DNA of 12,652 nucleotides. It comes from Clostridia bacterium. Lineage in GTDB: Bacteria > Bacillota > Clostridia > UBA1381. The translations under genes were made by a program, and so were the position numbers. The notes below the pieces were generated by a model. That model was not told the DNA's origin, ran no database searches, and saw only the letters and a program-made list of their open reading frames with translations. Shown one piece after another: positions 1-7,628 of this stretch (position 1 is its first letter; every line of letters starts with the position of its first letter). Location of the stretch: positions 1-12,652 of the forward strand of contig RQCD01000184.1 of the NCBI GenBank assembly GCA_008668455.1, read 5' to 3'.

Positions 1-1
1 A

Positions 2-298
2 TTTTCCGAAGGTGAAAGCGCATTTGCCGTATTAACACGCGAGACAAAAACACACAAAATCCACAGGGAATTTTCCCTTACCCCGGTGACAAATAGCGCC
101 TCTATCGAGGGGATCGGGAATCTTTATGAATTTGACGCAGGCGAGCTGTCTGGCTGGATGTACCGGGTCAACGGAGAATTTCCAAGCCACGGTGCGTCCA
201 ATTACATATTAAAAAACGGAGATCGTGTGGAATGGCTCTATACCTGTGATTTGGGACGGGATATCGGCGCAGGCTTCGGAGGACAGCGCGATGAATAG
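2..298 (+). CDS. DUF4430 domain protein, C-terminal part (5' end outside window)
   Basis: The frame is open from the window edge, so the GTG at 86 is an internal codon and not the start. About 98 residues are visible and they match a DUF4430 (transcobalamin C-terminus-like) domain: an ESAFAVLTR segment, then IEGIGNLYEFDAGELSGWMY, a VNGEFPSHGASNY stretch, and the closing VEWLYTCDLGRDIG motif. In the family this small beta-rich domain lies on the cell surface and is thought to bind corrinoids or similar ligands. Any signal peptide would lie upstream of the window. The stop overlaps the next gene (EcfT) by 8 bp, so the two are translationally coupled and the protein is probably the extracellular helper of the transporter that follows. 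The family call is firm. The corrinoid ligand is inferred from family and context. Confidence 0.9.
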   Translation, partial: FSEGESAFAVLTRETKTHKIHREFSLTPVTNSASIEGIGNLYEFDAGELSGWMYRVNGEFPSHGASNYILKNGDRVEWLYTCDLGRDIGAGFGGQRDE

Positions 299-1148
299 AG
301 GGTATCATCCGTTGTTAGAAATTCTTTATTTTGCCGCGGCAATCAGCTTTTCTGTCCTTTTTCTGCATCCGGTTTGTCTTGCTCTGAGCCTTTTATTTGG
401 ATTATGGCATATGGTCTTACTCGGACTGGCAAAAAAGCTTTCCTGGATTCTTCCGCTTGCGCTTTTTGGCGCACTCCTGAATCCGCTGATCAATCATGAG
501 GGTGCAACGATTCTTGCCTATTTTCCAAACGGCAATCCGCTGACGGCAGAATCAATTTGGTATGGCCTTGCGGCGGCATGCATGCTTGCCGGTGTGCTTT
601 GCCACAGCATATGCGCAAGCCATGTGATCACAAGCGACAAGCTGATGTATGTATTCGGAACGCTTTCACCGTCGCTATCCCTGGTTTTTTCCATGTCGCT
701 GCGGTTTGTTCCTCGGTTTTCTGCGCAGCTGAAAAAAATGCAGAAAGCACAGAAAGCCTTGGGAAATACATCCAGAGGCAAACGCTTTGCACACATAAAG
801 GCCGGAATTCATCTGATCTTGGGCATGCTTACCTGGAGCTTTGAAAATGCCGCCGATACTGCCGACAGCATGCATGCGCGCGGCTTTGGACTGCCCGGCA
901 GAACTGCCTACACCAACTACCGGTGGAGCCGCCGGGATTTATATGCGCTTTTTGCTCTTTCAGGACTGATCATTACAATTGTCCTGGGTGGAAGCATGGG
1001 CGGCTATGCTGTTTCATATTTTCCGAAGATGGCGCAGGCAAGGCTTTCAGCCGGCTTGCTTCTGGCAGATTTGTTCTTTTTTGCACTGCCGGTTATGATT
1101 GATGGATGGGAGGAACGAAAATGGAAGAAATACAAATCGAACATTTAA
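291..1148 (+). CDS. ecfT: ECF transporter transmembrane subunit EcfT (CbiQ family)
   Basis: This 285-residue membrane protein is the energy-coupling transmembrane subunit of an ECF importer; it transmits ATPase movement to the substrate-binding S component. I chose ATG 291 because CGGAGGA (277-283) sits 7 bases before it and it overlaps the preceding stop (ATGAATAG); an upstream in-frame ATG at 225 lies inside the DUF4430 gene. Hydrophobic segments fill residues 10-75 and 85-115, and more lie near the C-terminus. The coupling region has AQKALG (about 153-158), where many EcfT proteins have ARG, and an intact second motif, ADSMHARG (196-198). From memory, ALG in the first motif occurs in related clostridial cassettes, so this is probably a subtype trait and not damage. 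The stop overlaps the next gene by 28 bp. This fits one operon of surface helper, EcfT and ATPase-S fusion. Confidence 0.9.
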   Translation: MNRGYHPLLEILYFAAAISFSVLFLHPVCLALSLLFGLWHMVLLGLAKKLSWILPLALFGALLNPLINHEGATILAYFPNGNPLTAESIWYGLAAACMLAGVLCHSICASHVITSDKLMYVFGTLSPSLSLVFSMSLRFVPRFSAQLKKMQKAQKALGNTSRGKRFAHIKAGIHLILGMLTWSFENAADTADSMHARGFGLPGRTAYTNYRWSRRDLYALFALSGLIITIVLGGSMGGYAVSYFPKMAQARLSAGLLLADLFFFALPVMIDGWEERKWKKYKSNI

Positions 1149-3451
1149 GCTTTACTTATCCGGAGAAAAGCGTTCCGGCGATTTTTGATCTTTCCCTGAC
1201 GGTTTCGCGCGGCTCCCTGACCGTTTTATGCGGAAAAAGCGGCTGCGGAAAAACAACCCTGCTGCGCCTGCTAAAGCCGGCGCTTTCACCGCATGGGGCA
1301 AAGAGCGGCACAATCCGCATATCCGGACATGATATTTCTACCCTATCCGACCGGGAGCAGGCAGAGAAAATCGGCTTTGTGCTGCAAAACCCGGACAATC
1401 AGATTGTCTGCGACAAGGTTTGGCACGAATTAGCCTTTGGGTTAGAAAGCCTTGGCTATGCAAGGGATGAAATCCGGACGCGCGTTTCGGAAATGGCGTC
1501 CTTTTTCGGCATTGAGGACTGGTTTTTCCGGGAGGTATCCACCTTATCCGGCGGTCAGAAGCAGCTTTTGAATTTGGCGGCAGTCATGACCATGCAGCCG
1601 TCTATTCTGATTTTGGACGAGCCGACCAGTCAGCTTGATCCGATTGCCGCTGAAAGCTTTCTTCAGATGTTAGAAAGGATCAACCGGGAGCTGGGAACAA
1701 CGATTCTCCTTTCGGAACACCGTTTGGAGGAGGTTTTTCCGCTTGCAGATCAGGTGATCTTTTTAGAAAACGCAAGGCTTTTAGCCATTGGTTCTCCGCG
1801 TGAAATTGCAAAAAAGCTTTGGGGACATGAAATCTATTGCGCCCTCCCCACTCCTATGCGCGTATTTTCTGCCGCAGACGGAAAGGGAGCATGCCCGGTT
1901 ACCGTCCGGGAGGGGCGGAGCTGGCTTTCGGAACAGACGCTTTCTCCCCTGCCGCCGCGTACCGGAAATCCTGTTGATTCTGAAATCGTGCTATCGCTGA
2001 AGGATGTATGGTTTCGCTATGAACAGGAATCAGAGGATATTTTAAGAGGCTTTTCCCTCAAACTGCACCGGGGAGAATTTTATGCGCTCATAGGCGGAAA
2101 CGGGACAGGAAAAACCACCGCTCTTTCCATTGCCGCCGGTCTGTTAGCTCCACAGCGCGGAAGGGTGCAGAAAAAAGCCGCCGTCACAATGCTGACACAA
2201 AATCCGCAGGAGCTTTTCTCAAAAAATACCGTTTCAGAGGAGCTTTTGCCGCTTGCAAATGCGGACGACCGGCAAAAAATCGTTGCGTTATGTGAGCTTG
2301 AATCGCTCTTAGACGCACACCCCTACGATCTTTCGGGCGGTGAGCAGCAGCGGCTTGCGCTTGCCATGGCGCTTTTAAAAAAGCCGGAAATTTTGATTTT
2401 GGACGAGCCTACCAAGGGCTTGGATGCTTGCTTTAAGAAAAAATTGGCAGACATTTTAAAATCGCAGAAAAAGCTCTCGATTCTGCTTGTTTCGCATGAT
2501 CTTGAATTCTGTGCAGAATATGCGGATCGGATTGGGATGATCTTTGCCGGACAGCTGACTTCGGAGGGGACACCGGAGGAATTTTTCGCCGGGAAAAGCT
2601 TTTATACCACCGCCGCCAACCGGATGGCGCGCAATATATTACCGCAGGCAATTTTAGCATCCGATCTGATCTGTGCCACAGGAGGCAGTGAACCGGTCAG
2701 CTCAGAAGAAACCCCGCCGCCGCCCAAGGTGCAGACCAAGCCGAAGAAAACAGATCTTTCCCAAAAAATAAGTGCGCCTGCTGCATTTTTGCCGCTGCTG
2801 CTTGTTCCGGTTACGGTATTATTCGGAATCTACTTTTTGGGTGACCGGAAATATTACTGGATCAGCCTGTGTATTTTGGCGGAAACACTGTTTTCCTTTT
2901 TTCTGCATTTTGAAAAACGAAAGCCGTCTGCCCATGAATTAGTCACCGTCAGCGTCCTGTGCGCCACTGCCGTTTTGGGACGAGTCGCCTTTGCGCCGAT
3001 TCCGCAGTTTAAGCCTGCCGCGGCGGTGGTGATATTATCCGGAATCGCATTCGGCGGTGAAACCGGCTTTTTAGTTGGCGCAGCAACTGCATTTTTATCC
3101 AATTTCTTTTTTGGGCAAGGTCCATGGACGCCCTGGCAGATGTTCGCATTCGGCATGGTGGGATTGGTTTCCGGAATCGGATTTGGAAAGCAAATAAAAT
3201 CAGGACTGCCGCTTGCCATTTTGGGATTTTTGGAGGTGTTGATTTTATACGGCGGAATTATGAATCCGGCATCGGTTCTCATGAGTCAGCCGCATCCGAC
3301 CTCTGAAATGCTCCTTTCCGCCTATGCCTTAGGCATTCCGGCTGACCTGGTGCATGCTGCATCCACCGCTCTCTTTCTGTGGCTCGCCGGGAAAGCGGTT
3401 TTACAAAAGCTCAAACGGGTGAAAAAGAAATACAATTTTACAAATGATTGA
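1121..3451 (+). CDS. Fused ECF transporter: two ATPase domains plus S component
   Basis: A 776-residue three-part protein. Start ATG 1121 follows GGGAGGA (1108-1114). Domain 1 (about 1-230) is EcfA-like: Walker A GKSGCGKTT 38-46, Q-loop QNPDNQ 89-94, signature LSGGQ 142-146, Walker B ILILDEP 162-168, H-loop His200. Domain 2 (about 290-500): Walker A GGNGTGKTT 325-333, LSGGE 404-408, Asp428-Glu429, His459. Both ATPases look competent. A Pro/Lys-rich linker (four prolines at 532-535) joins a hydrophobic C-terminal domain (about 553-765) with an S-component pattern: GRVAFAPIPQFKP from residue 620, then GQGPWTPWQMFAFG. ECF modules normally encode ATPases and S component separately, so one chain for both is unusual. 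It makes a dedicated rather than shared importer. Cobalamin/corrinoid is the likely substrate given DUF4430 next door, but this is inferred. No frameshift or internal stop is seen. Confidence 0.92.
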   Translation: MEEIQIEHLSFTYPEKSVPAIFDLSLTVSRGSLTVLCGKSGCGKTTLLRLLKPALSPHGAKSGTIRISGHDISTLSDREQAEKIGFVLQNPDNQIVCDKVWHELAFGLESLGYARDEIRTRVSEMASFFGIEDWFFREVSTLSGGQKQLLNLAAVMTMQPSILILDEPTSQLDPIAAESFLQMLERINRELGTTILLSEHRLEEVFPLADQVIFLENARLLAIGSPREIAKKLWGHEIYCALPTPMRVFSAADGKGACPVTVREGRSWLSEQTLSPLPPRTGNPVDSEIVLSLKDVWFRYEQESEDILRGFSLKLHRGEFYALIGGNGTGKTTALSIAAGLLAPQRGRVQKKAAVTMLTQNPQELFSKNTVSEELLPLANADDRQKIVALCELESLLDAHPYDLSGGEQQRLALAMALLKKPEILILDEPTKGLDACFKKKLADILKSQKKLSILLVSHDLEFCAEYADRIGMIFAGQLTSEGTPEEFFAGKSFYTTAANRMARNILPQAILASDLICATGGSEPVSSEETPPPPKVQTKPKKTDLSQKISAPAAFLPLLLVPVTVLFGIYFLGDRKYYWISLCILAETLFSFFLHFEKRKPSAHELVTVSVLCATAVLGRVAFAPIPQFKPAAAVVILSGIAFGGETGFLVGAATAFLSNFFFGQGPWTPWQMFAFGMVGLVSGIGFGKQIKSGLPLAILGFLEVLILYGGIMNPASVLMSQPHPTSEMLLSAYALGIPADLVHAASTALFLWLAGKAVLQKLKRVKKKYNFTND

Positions 3452-3476
3452 CTTTTTGCGGAAACTATGATACAAT
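3448..3476 (+). promoter_or_regulatory. Sigma-A-type promoter for the GT2 gene
   Basis: TTGACT (3448-3453), a 17 bp spacer and TACAAT (3471-3476), preceded by an extended -10 TG at 3468-3469. The -35 box overlaps the TGA stop of the ECF fusion gene. Transcription should begin near 3483. The ATG at 3467 therefore lies inside the promoter and cannot be the start of the glycosyltransferase. Confidence 0.8.
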
Positions 3477-3502
3477 GGAGAAAAACATTCAGGAGGAATT
3501 TG

Positions 3503-4462
3503 ATGAAGGACAAGCCGATTTTATACATGATTATTCCCTGCTATAACGAGGAGCAGGTTTTGCCGATTACAGCGCCGATGTTTTTAGAGGAGCTGAATTT
3601 ATTAATTCAGAAAAGAAAAATCAGCACGGAGAGTAAAATCCTCTTTGTGAACGACGGATCAAAGGACAAGACCTGGGAGATTATCAACGCGCTTTCTCAT
3701 GAAAATCCGCATTTTGCAGGCATTGCGCAAAGCCGCAACCGCGGACATCAGAACGCAGTTTTAGCCGGGCTAATGTACGCAAAGGATTTATGCGACATTA
3801 CCATCAGTATCGACTGCGACGGTCAGGACGACATCACCGTAATGGAGCAAATGGTGGACGAATACCAAAACGGCTGCGAAATTGTGTACGGCGTCCGCAA
3901 GGAGCGTAAAACCGACACATTTTTCAAACGCACCACCGCACTCGGCTTTTACAAGCTTTTAGAAAAGCTTGGCGGCGATATTGTTTACAATCATGCTGAC
4001 TACCGGCTGGCAAGCAGCCGCGTTTTACAAGAATTTGCAAATTACAAAGAGGTCAACATCTTTCTCCGCGGCATGTTTCCGTTAGTTGGCTTTAAAAGTA
4101 CCAGCGTCTATTACGACCGCTCCGTCCGGCTTTCGGGCGAATCGCACTATCCGCTCAAAAAAATGCTTGCGCTTGCCGTTGACGGAATCACCAGTCTTTC
4201 CATCAAGCCGATCCGCATTATTACCGCATTCGGTATGATTGTTTCGCTTTTATCGGTGATCGGCATTATCTGGGTGCTGGTGGAGAGTATTCTGAAAAAC
4301 ACCGTTGCCGGCTGGGCGTCCACCACCTGTATTCTCTGCTTTATCTCCGGCGTGCAGCTTTTAAGTCTGGGCATTATCGGAGAATATGTGGGTAAAATCT
4401 ATATGGAATCCAAACACCGTCCGAGATACTGCATTGCAGAAAAGACGGATAATTTAAAATAA
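3503..4462 (+). CDS. Family 2 glycosyltransferase, GtrB/DPM1-like, membrane anchored
   Basis: A 319-residue protein of the polyprenyl-phosphate glycosyltransferase type. The family transfers a sugar from a nucleotide donor to undecaprenyl phosphate on the inner face of the membrane. ATG 3503 follows AGGAGGA (3491-3497). The GT-A domain has IPCYNEE at 11-17, VNDGSKDKT at 49-57, the NRGHQNAVLAGL segment at 79-90 and the metal-binding Asp104-Cys-Asp106 followed by GQDD, where most relatives read LQD. ADYRLASS (166-172) is the usual acceptor-side motif. Two membrane helices (about 234-262 and 272-296) form the C-terminal anchor, with a short basic tail. It has its own promoter and terminator, so it is a single-gene unit and not part of the ECF operon. 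The sugar is unknown. A possible user of its product is the GT-C-like protein at 7629-9248. Confidence 0.9.
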   Translation: MKDKPILYMIIPCYNEEQVLPITAPMFLEELNLLIQKRKISTESKILFVNDGSKDKTWEIINALSHENPHFAGIAQSRNRGHQNAVLAGLMYAKDLCDITISIDCDGQDDITVMEQMVDEYQNGCEIVYGVRKERKTDTFFKRTTALGFYKLLEKLGGDIVYNHADYRLASSRVLQEFANYKEVNIFLRGMFPLVGFKSTSVYYDRSVRLSGESHYPLKKMLALAVDGITSLSIKPIRIITAFGMIVSLLSVIGIIWVLVESILKNTVAGWASTTCILCFISGVQLLSLGIIGEYVGKIYMESKHRPRYCIAEKTDNLK

Positions 4463-4493
4463 GAGGGTAACAGTTTACTCAAACTTTTCCCAC

Positions 4494-4532
4494 AAAAAAC
4501 CGCTGTGAGTTTTCTCTCACAGCGGTTTTTTT
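4494..4532. terminator. Bidirectional intrinsic terminator
   Basis: A perfect 10 bp stem, CCGCTGTGAG (4500-4509) with CTCACAGCGG (4516-4525), has a 6-base loop. An A-tract (4494-4499) stands to the left and a T-tract (4526-4532) to the right, so it works in either direction. It lies between the convergent glycosyltransferase and glycosidase genes; the TAA of the latter (4531-4533) touches the T-tract. Confidence 0.93.
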
Positions 4533-6222
4533 ATTCTTCTACTGTCACTGTTCTCGTATTCTGATCCCATCCAACCTGACAGTGAAACGCCTCAGAAATG
4601 GCGCGGACGGGAACCATGGTTCTGCCGTTCATGATTTGCGCCGGAACATCTAATGTTTTTAGCGTTCCGTTTTGATAAAGCTGATCGGAATTGATGGCAA
4701 GGGAAATGCTGATATCTCCTTTTTTGGAGGTAACCGTTTTCGTTTCGTCATCCCATGCTACCTCTGCCTTTAAAGCCTCAAAGATTGCGCGCAGCGGCAC
4801 TAAGGTGCGGTCGTTTACAATTGCCGGTTTCTGATCCGGGAACGCTACCTCATCTCCGTTTACGATCACCCGGATGTCCTCCTCCCAGGTATTCGGTTCG
4901 CCGCCGAACTTCACAAAATTACCTTTTTTGTGGAAGTAGTAATCCTTTGATTCTCCCAATGCGGAAATGGTTAGCTTATGCTCATCGTCCGAAAGACCGG
5001 AAAGCTCCAATTCAGACGAATACGGAATCGCATCCGAGGAGGAATACCACGTATCGTCAATCCGATAATTCACCGTCAGATTTGGCTGATTTGCAAAATA
5101 TGCATAGGTGTAAAGCTTGATTTTTCCGTTTTCCGCATGGATTGTTCCGCCGTCATAGGCTTGTTTAAAGACGAATTTGGGCGTGTCGTCCACACTTCTC
5201 AGATAGGCGCCGTTGGCAGCTGCCTCACGGAAGATATAGTCCATGCCGCTCTTATCTGAGAAATAATAATGTTCTCCGTAATTATCAAACGGAACATTGA
5301 AATAGTTAATCATCTTGATCTGCGGATATTTCATGATCAGATACCAGTACATGTTCCGCATACGCGGCTCGCTCCAGCCGGAATAATCGTCTCCGTTGCT
5401 GTTATAGCAGGCAACTCCGCCCTCGCTCAGCATCACAGGCTTTTGGATTCCTTTCTCCTCCATAAATTTCAGGATCGGCTGAACCTTATTCGTTGCCCAG
5501 GCATACTCATCCGTCATAAAGAAAATATGATCGCGCGCCTGTGCGTTTTTATCAAAGCCGAAATACCGGATCATGTAGCAGCTGATTCCAACCCAGTCTA
5601 CATACTCATCTCCGGGATAATAGTACTCAAACGGACGATCCAGCGCGCCCATATCATTCGGCGACCAGACCACCGCAAAATTCGGATACTCATGAATCAT
5701 ATTCGCCACATTCCGGAACACTTCCACATACCGATCCGGATCGTCTCCTAAGGAGGAGACATTCATCTCGTTTGCAAAACGAATCATCATCGGTTTATTG
5801 TAGCCGTTTAGCATATCCAGCGTCTGACGCATTTTTCCGTAATCCACATCATCTAAGGACTGGAAATTCCACCCCACCATCGTTACAACATCGTCCCGTT
5901 TGATCATGCTGTTTGAGGGATAGTATAAATCCTCCTGATCCGGGATTTCCACATAGGTCAGATACGATCCGAGCGGCAGATAGCTTTCCGCCTGATCTGC
6001 CACCATACCGATATACGTTCCGGCTTTCGGCTCTAATTTTGCGCCGTAATAAGGAGCAAGCGACGGATCGCCCTCCACATACAAATCAAACTGCGTTTCG
6101 GTCACCATTTGGGTGCGCTCCTTTAAAATTGCACCCCAGTCCGGCTCCGGGAAATCATAGGCAGATACCGTGCCGGAAAAAATCATTGCCGCAAGCGCTG
6201 CCGATGTTGCTGTTTTCATCAT
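4531..6222 (-). CDS. Secreted GH26-like glycoside hydrolase with C-terminal stalk domain
   Basis: A 563-residue exported protein. Start ATG 6222 is chosen because AAAGGAG (6232-6238) precedes it by 9 bases; an in-frame ATG at 6252 lies inside the upstream gene. Residues 1-21 are a signal peptide ending near SGTVSA. The catalytic part resembles a clan GH-A barrel of GH26 type: GWNFQSLDD, RFANEMN with the likely acid/base Glu152, VVWSPND, YPGDEYVDWVGISCY, and VMLSEGG with the likely nucleophile Glu267. A beta-rich region follows (about 350-440). The end (about 445-563) is a copper-amine-oxidase-N-type stalk domain, with NDRTLVPLRAIFEAL and NGRTMVPVRAISEAF half-repeats. No LPXTG signal or membrane anchor is visible, so attachment would be non-covalent. 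Substrate is unknown; beta-mannan is the commonest for GH26. It is the last gene of the four-gene set, 4 bp after the esterase. Confidence 0.85.
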   Translation of the reverse strand: MMKTATSAALAAMIFSGTVSAYDFPEPDWGAILKERTQMVTETQFDLYVEGDPSLAPYYGAKLEPKAGTYIGMVADQAESYLPLGSYLTYVEIPDQEDLYYPSNSMIKRDDVVTMVGWNFQSLDDVDYGKMRQTLDMLNGYNKPMMIRFANEMNVSSLGDDPDRYVEVFRNVANMIHEYPNFAVVWSPNDMGALDRPFEYYYPGDEYVDWVGISCYMIRYFGFDKNAQARDHIFFMTDEYAWATNKVQPILKFMEEKGIQKPVMLSEGGVACYNSNGDDYSGWSEPRMRNMYWYLIMKYPQIKMINYFNVPFDNYGEHYYFSDKSGMDYIFREAAANGAYLRSVDDTPKFVFKQAYDGGTIHAENGKIKLYTYAYFANQPNLTVNYRIDDTWYSSSDAIPYSSELELSGLSDDEHKLTISALGESKDYYFHKKGNFVKFGGEPNTWEEDIRVIVNGDEVAFPDQKPAIVNDRTLVPLRAIFEALKAEVAWDDETKTVTSKKGDISISLAINSDQLYQNGTLKTLDVPAQIMNGRTMVPVRAISEAFHCQVGWDQNTRTVTVEE

Positions 6223-6226
6223 GCCC

Positions 6227-6889
6227 TTACACTCCTTTATGTTGGTAGTCAAATCCGCATGCCTCTAAGAAAGCTCTTGCCATCAGGGTTGCTCCGACCT
6301 GGTTCGGATGCACGCGATCCCATGCAATAAAAGCTGAATGACGAACCTTGCAATAGTCCTCATACAATCTTTGAAAATCAATAAAAATACAGTCATATTT
6401 CTTTGCCAGCCGGCGGCAGATGTCAACATACTCATCCATCCGTGCACGCATAGCATCCTGACGGTTCGGTTCCATATAGTACGGAGATAAAAGAAAAATA
6501 CCCTCTGTTTTACCCTTGACCATCTTAATCATTTTTTCCACATTTTTTTCGTATTCCTCCGGCAGCACTGCCATATCCGGCATAGCAGGCGAATCAAACT
6601 GACGCCACACATCATTAATACCGATACAGATGGATACCCAGTCCGGATTTAAATCTACCACATCACGTCCAAACCGCTCCAAAAGATCGCGGCTGGTGTT
6701 TCCGCTGATACCGGAATTGGTGACGCGAATCCGAAGCTCCGGATAGTATGCGGCAAGCATATTGTCAATGATCCGCACATAGCTTTTTCCAAGCTGATCA
6801 AACAAACCCTCGCCGACCGGCTGTGCGCTCTCCATATCCGTGACCGAATCTCCTGCAAATACAATTCTCTGCATGTCTTTAAAAATCAT
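6227..6889 (-). CDS. SGNH/GDSL-family hydrolase (likely carbohydrate esterase)
   Basis: A 220-residue protein with all four SGNH blocks: GDS with nucleophile Ser15, NSGISGNTSRDLL with the oxyanion Gly60, GIND with Asn92, and WDRVHPNQVG with Asp191 and His194. The family hydrolyses esters, often acetyl groups on sugars. There is no signal peptide, so it should act in the cytoplasm, unlike the glycosidase encoded after it. Start ATG 6889 overlaps the upstream TGA as ATGA, which indicates translational coupling; the upstream GAGAGGG is a modest ribosome binding site. A second in-frame ATG (residue 6) would also keep the GDS block intact. Length is normal for the family. The substrate is unknown; deacetylation of imported oligosaccharides is an inference from the neighbours. 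Confidence 0.9.
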   Translation of the reverse strand: MIFKDMQRIVFAGDSVTDMESAQPVGEGLFDQLGKSYVRIIDNMLAAYYPELRIRVTNSGISGNTSRDLLERFGRDVVDLNPDWVSICIGINDVWRQFDSPAMPDMAVLPEEYEKNVEKMIKMVKGKTEGIFLLSPYYMEPNRQDAMRARMDEYVDICRRLAKKYDCIFIDFQRLYEDYCKVRHSAFIAWDRVHPNQVGATLMARAFLEACGFDYQHKGV

Positions 6890-7626
6890 AGTGTTTCCCT
6901 CTCTTTACATTTTTCTATGATATATTCAATCAATTCCTCTGGATTTTGCAGTGAACCATGGGGATGGTGTCCCTGGCAAAAGCGGGGAAAGATTTTCAAA
7001 AGCGGATTATTTTGATATTCCAGCTCTAAGATCTGACCGTTTTTAGAATAGAAAACCGTCTGATCCTCTGTTCCGTACAGCATGACAATCGGAATCTGAT
7101 GTTCTTTTAAAACCGGGATTTTATTCATCGGGTGATTGTCAAACTGAAAGAGTCCTGCACGCGTGATTCCGGGATATGCCTTGACAAATTCATTTTCCCA
7201 AACCGCCTCGCAGCCCTGATCCTCCAGTCTGCCCGGATAATCCATAAAATTCAGAACCGGTGCGTCAATATAGATACATGCAATTTTCTCCGGATAAAAT
7301 CCTGCAAAATTCACCGCATGCGCACCGCCGCAGCTCATGCCCACCGGAACACATTTTGGGGATAGTCCGTATTGTTCGCAAAGATAATCTGCAAAACGTG
7401 CCTTTCTGTCGCAGTCGGATTTTGTGGCAAAGCGCGTTTCATTTTCTAAATACGCAAGATGAAAACCCCTGTTCACAAGATCAATCTCGCGCTCCGGAAA
7501 TGAGTCCCAGTATTCCGTTTTTAGCATCCAGTTTTTCTTCTCATCTGCCTTTTTCGGAAAAACCAAAATAGCACGCTTTCCCTCAAAGGTAAAATCCTCT
7601 TTTTGAAATCCATTCCATACGTCCAT
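6886..7626 (-). CDS. Alpha/beta hydrolase, probable esterase
   Basis: A 246-residue alpha/beta hydrolase. The nucleophile elbow is GMSCGG with Ser98. Asp188 in YGTED fits the acid position, and a GHHPHG cluster (219-224) supplies the catalytic histidine. A conserved-looking N-terminus (FEGKRAILVFP, then WMLKTEYW) precedes the first core strands. No signal peptide or membrane segment is present, so it is cytoplasmic. The start has AAGGAG 8 bases upstream and the gene begins 2 bp after the stop of the GT-C-like gene. Its own stop overlaps the SGNH gene start (ATGA). Two different serine esterases side by side suggest removal of two types of acyl substituent from one substrate, but this is inferred; the exact substrate cannot be read from the sequence. 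Confidence 0.88.
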   Translation of the reverse strand: MDVWNGFQKEDFTFEGKRAILVFPKKADEKKNWMLKTEYWDSFPEREIDLVNRGFHLAYLENETRFATKSDCDRKARFADYLCEQYGLSPKCVPVGMSCGGAHAVNFAGFYPEKIACIYIDAPVLNFMDYPGRLEDQGCEAVWENEFVKAYPGITRAGLFQFDNHPMNKIPVLKEHQIPIVMLYGTEDQTVFYSKNGQILELEYQNNPLLKIFPRFCQGHHPHGSLQNPEELIEYIIEKCKERETL

Positions 7627-7628
7627 GA

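Noticed and set aside
225..290. Upstream in-frame ATG as start of EcfT
   Set aside because: It lies inside the DUF4430 coding region without a suitable ribosome binding site; ATG 291 has CGGAGGA and a normal operon overlap.
2854..3282. 142-codon open frame on the - strand
   Set aside because: It is the antisense shadow of the S-component domain, has no ribosome binding site and a low-complexity composition.
5269..5751. 160-codon open frame on the + strand
   Set aside because: It lies fully opposite the GH26-like gene, whose signal peptide and motifs are convincing; no start signals are visible.
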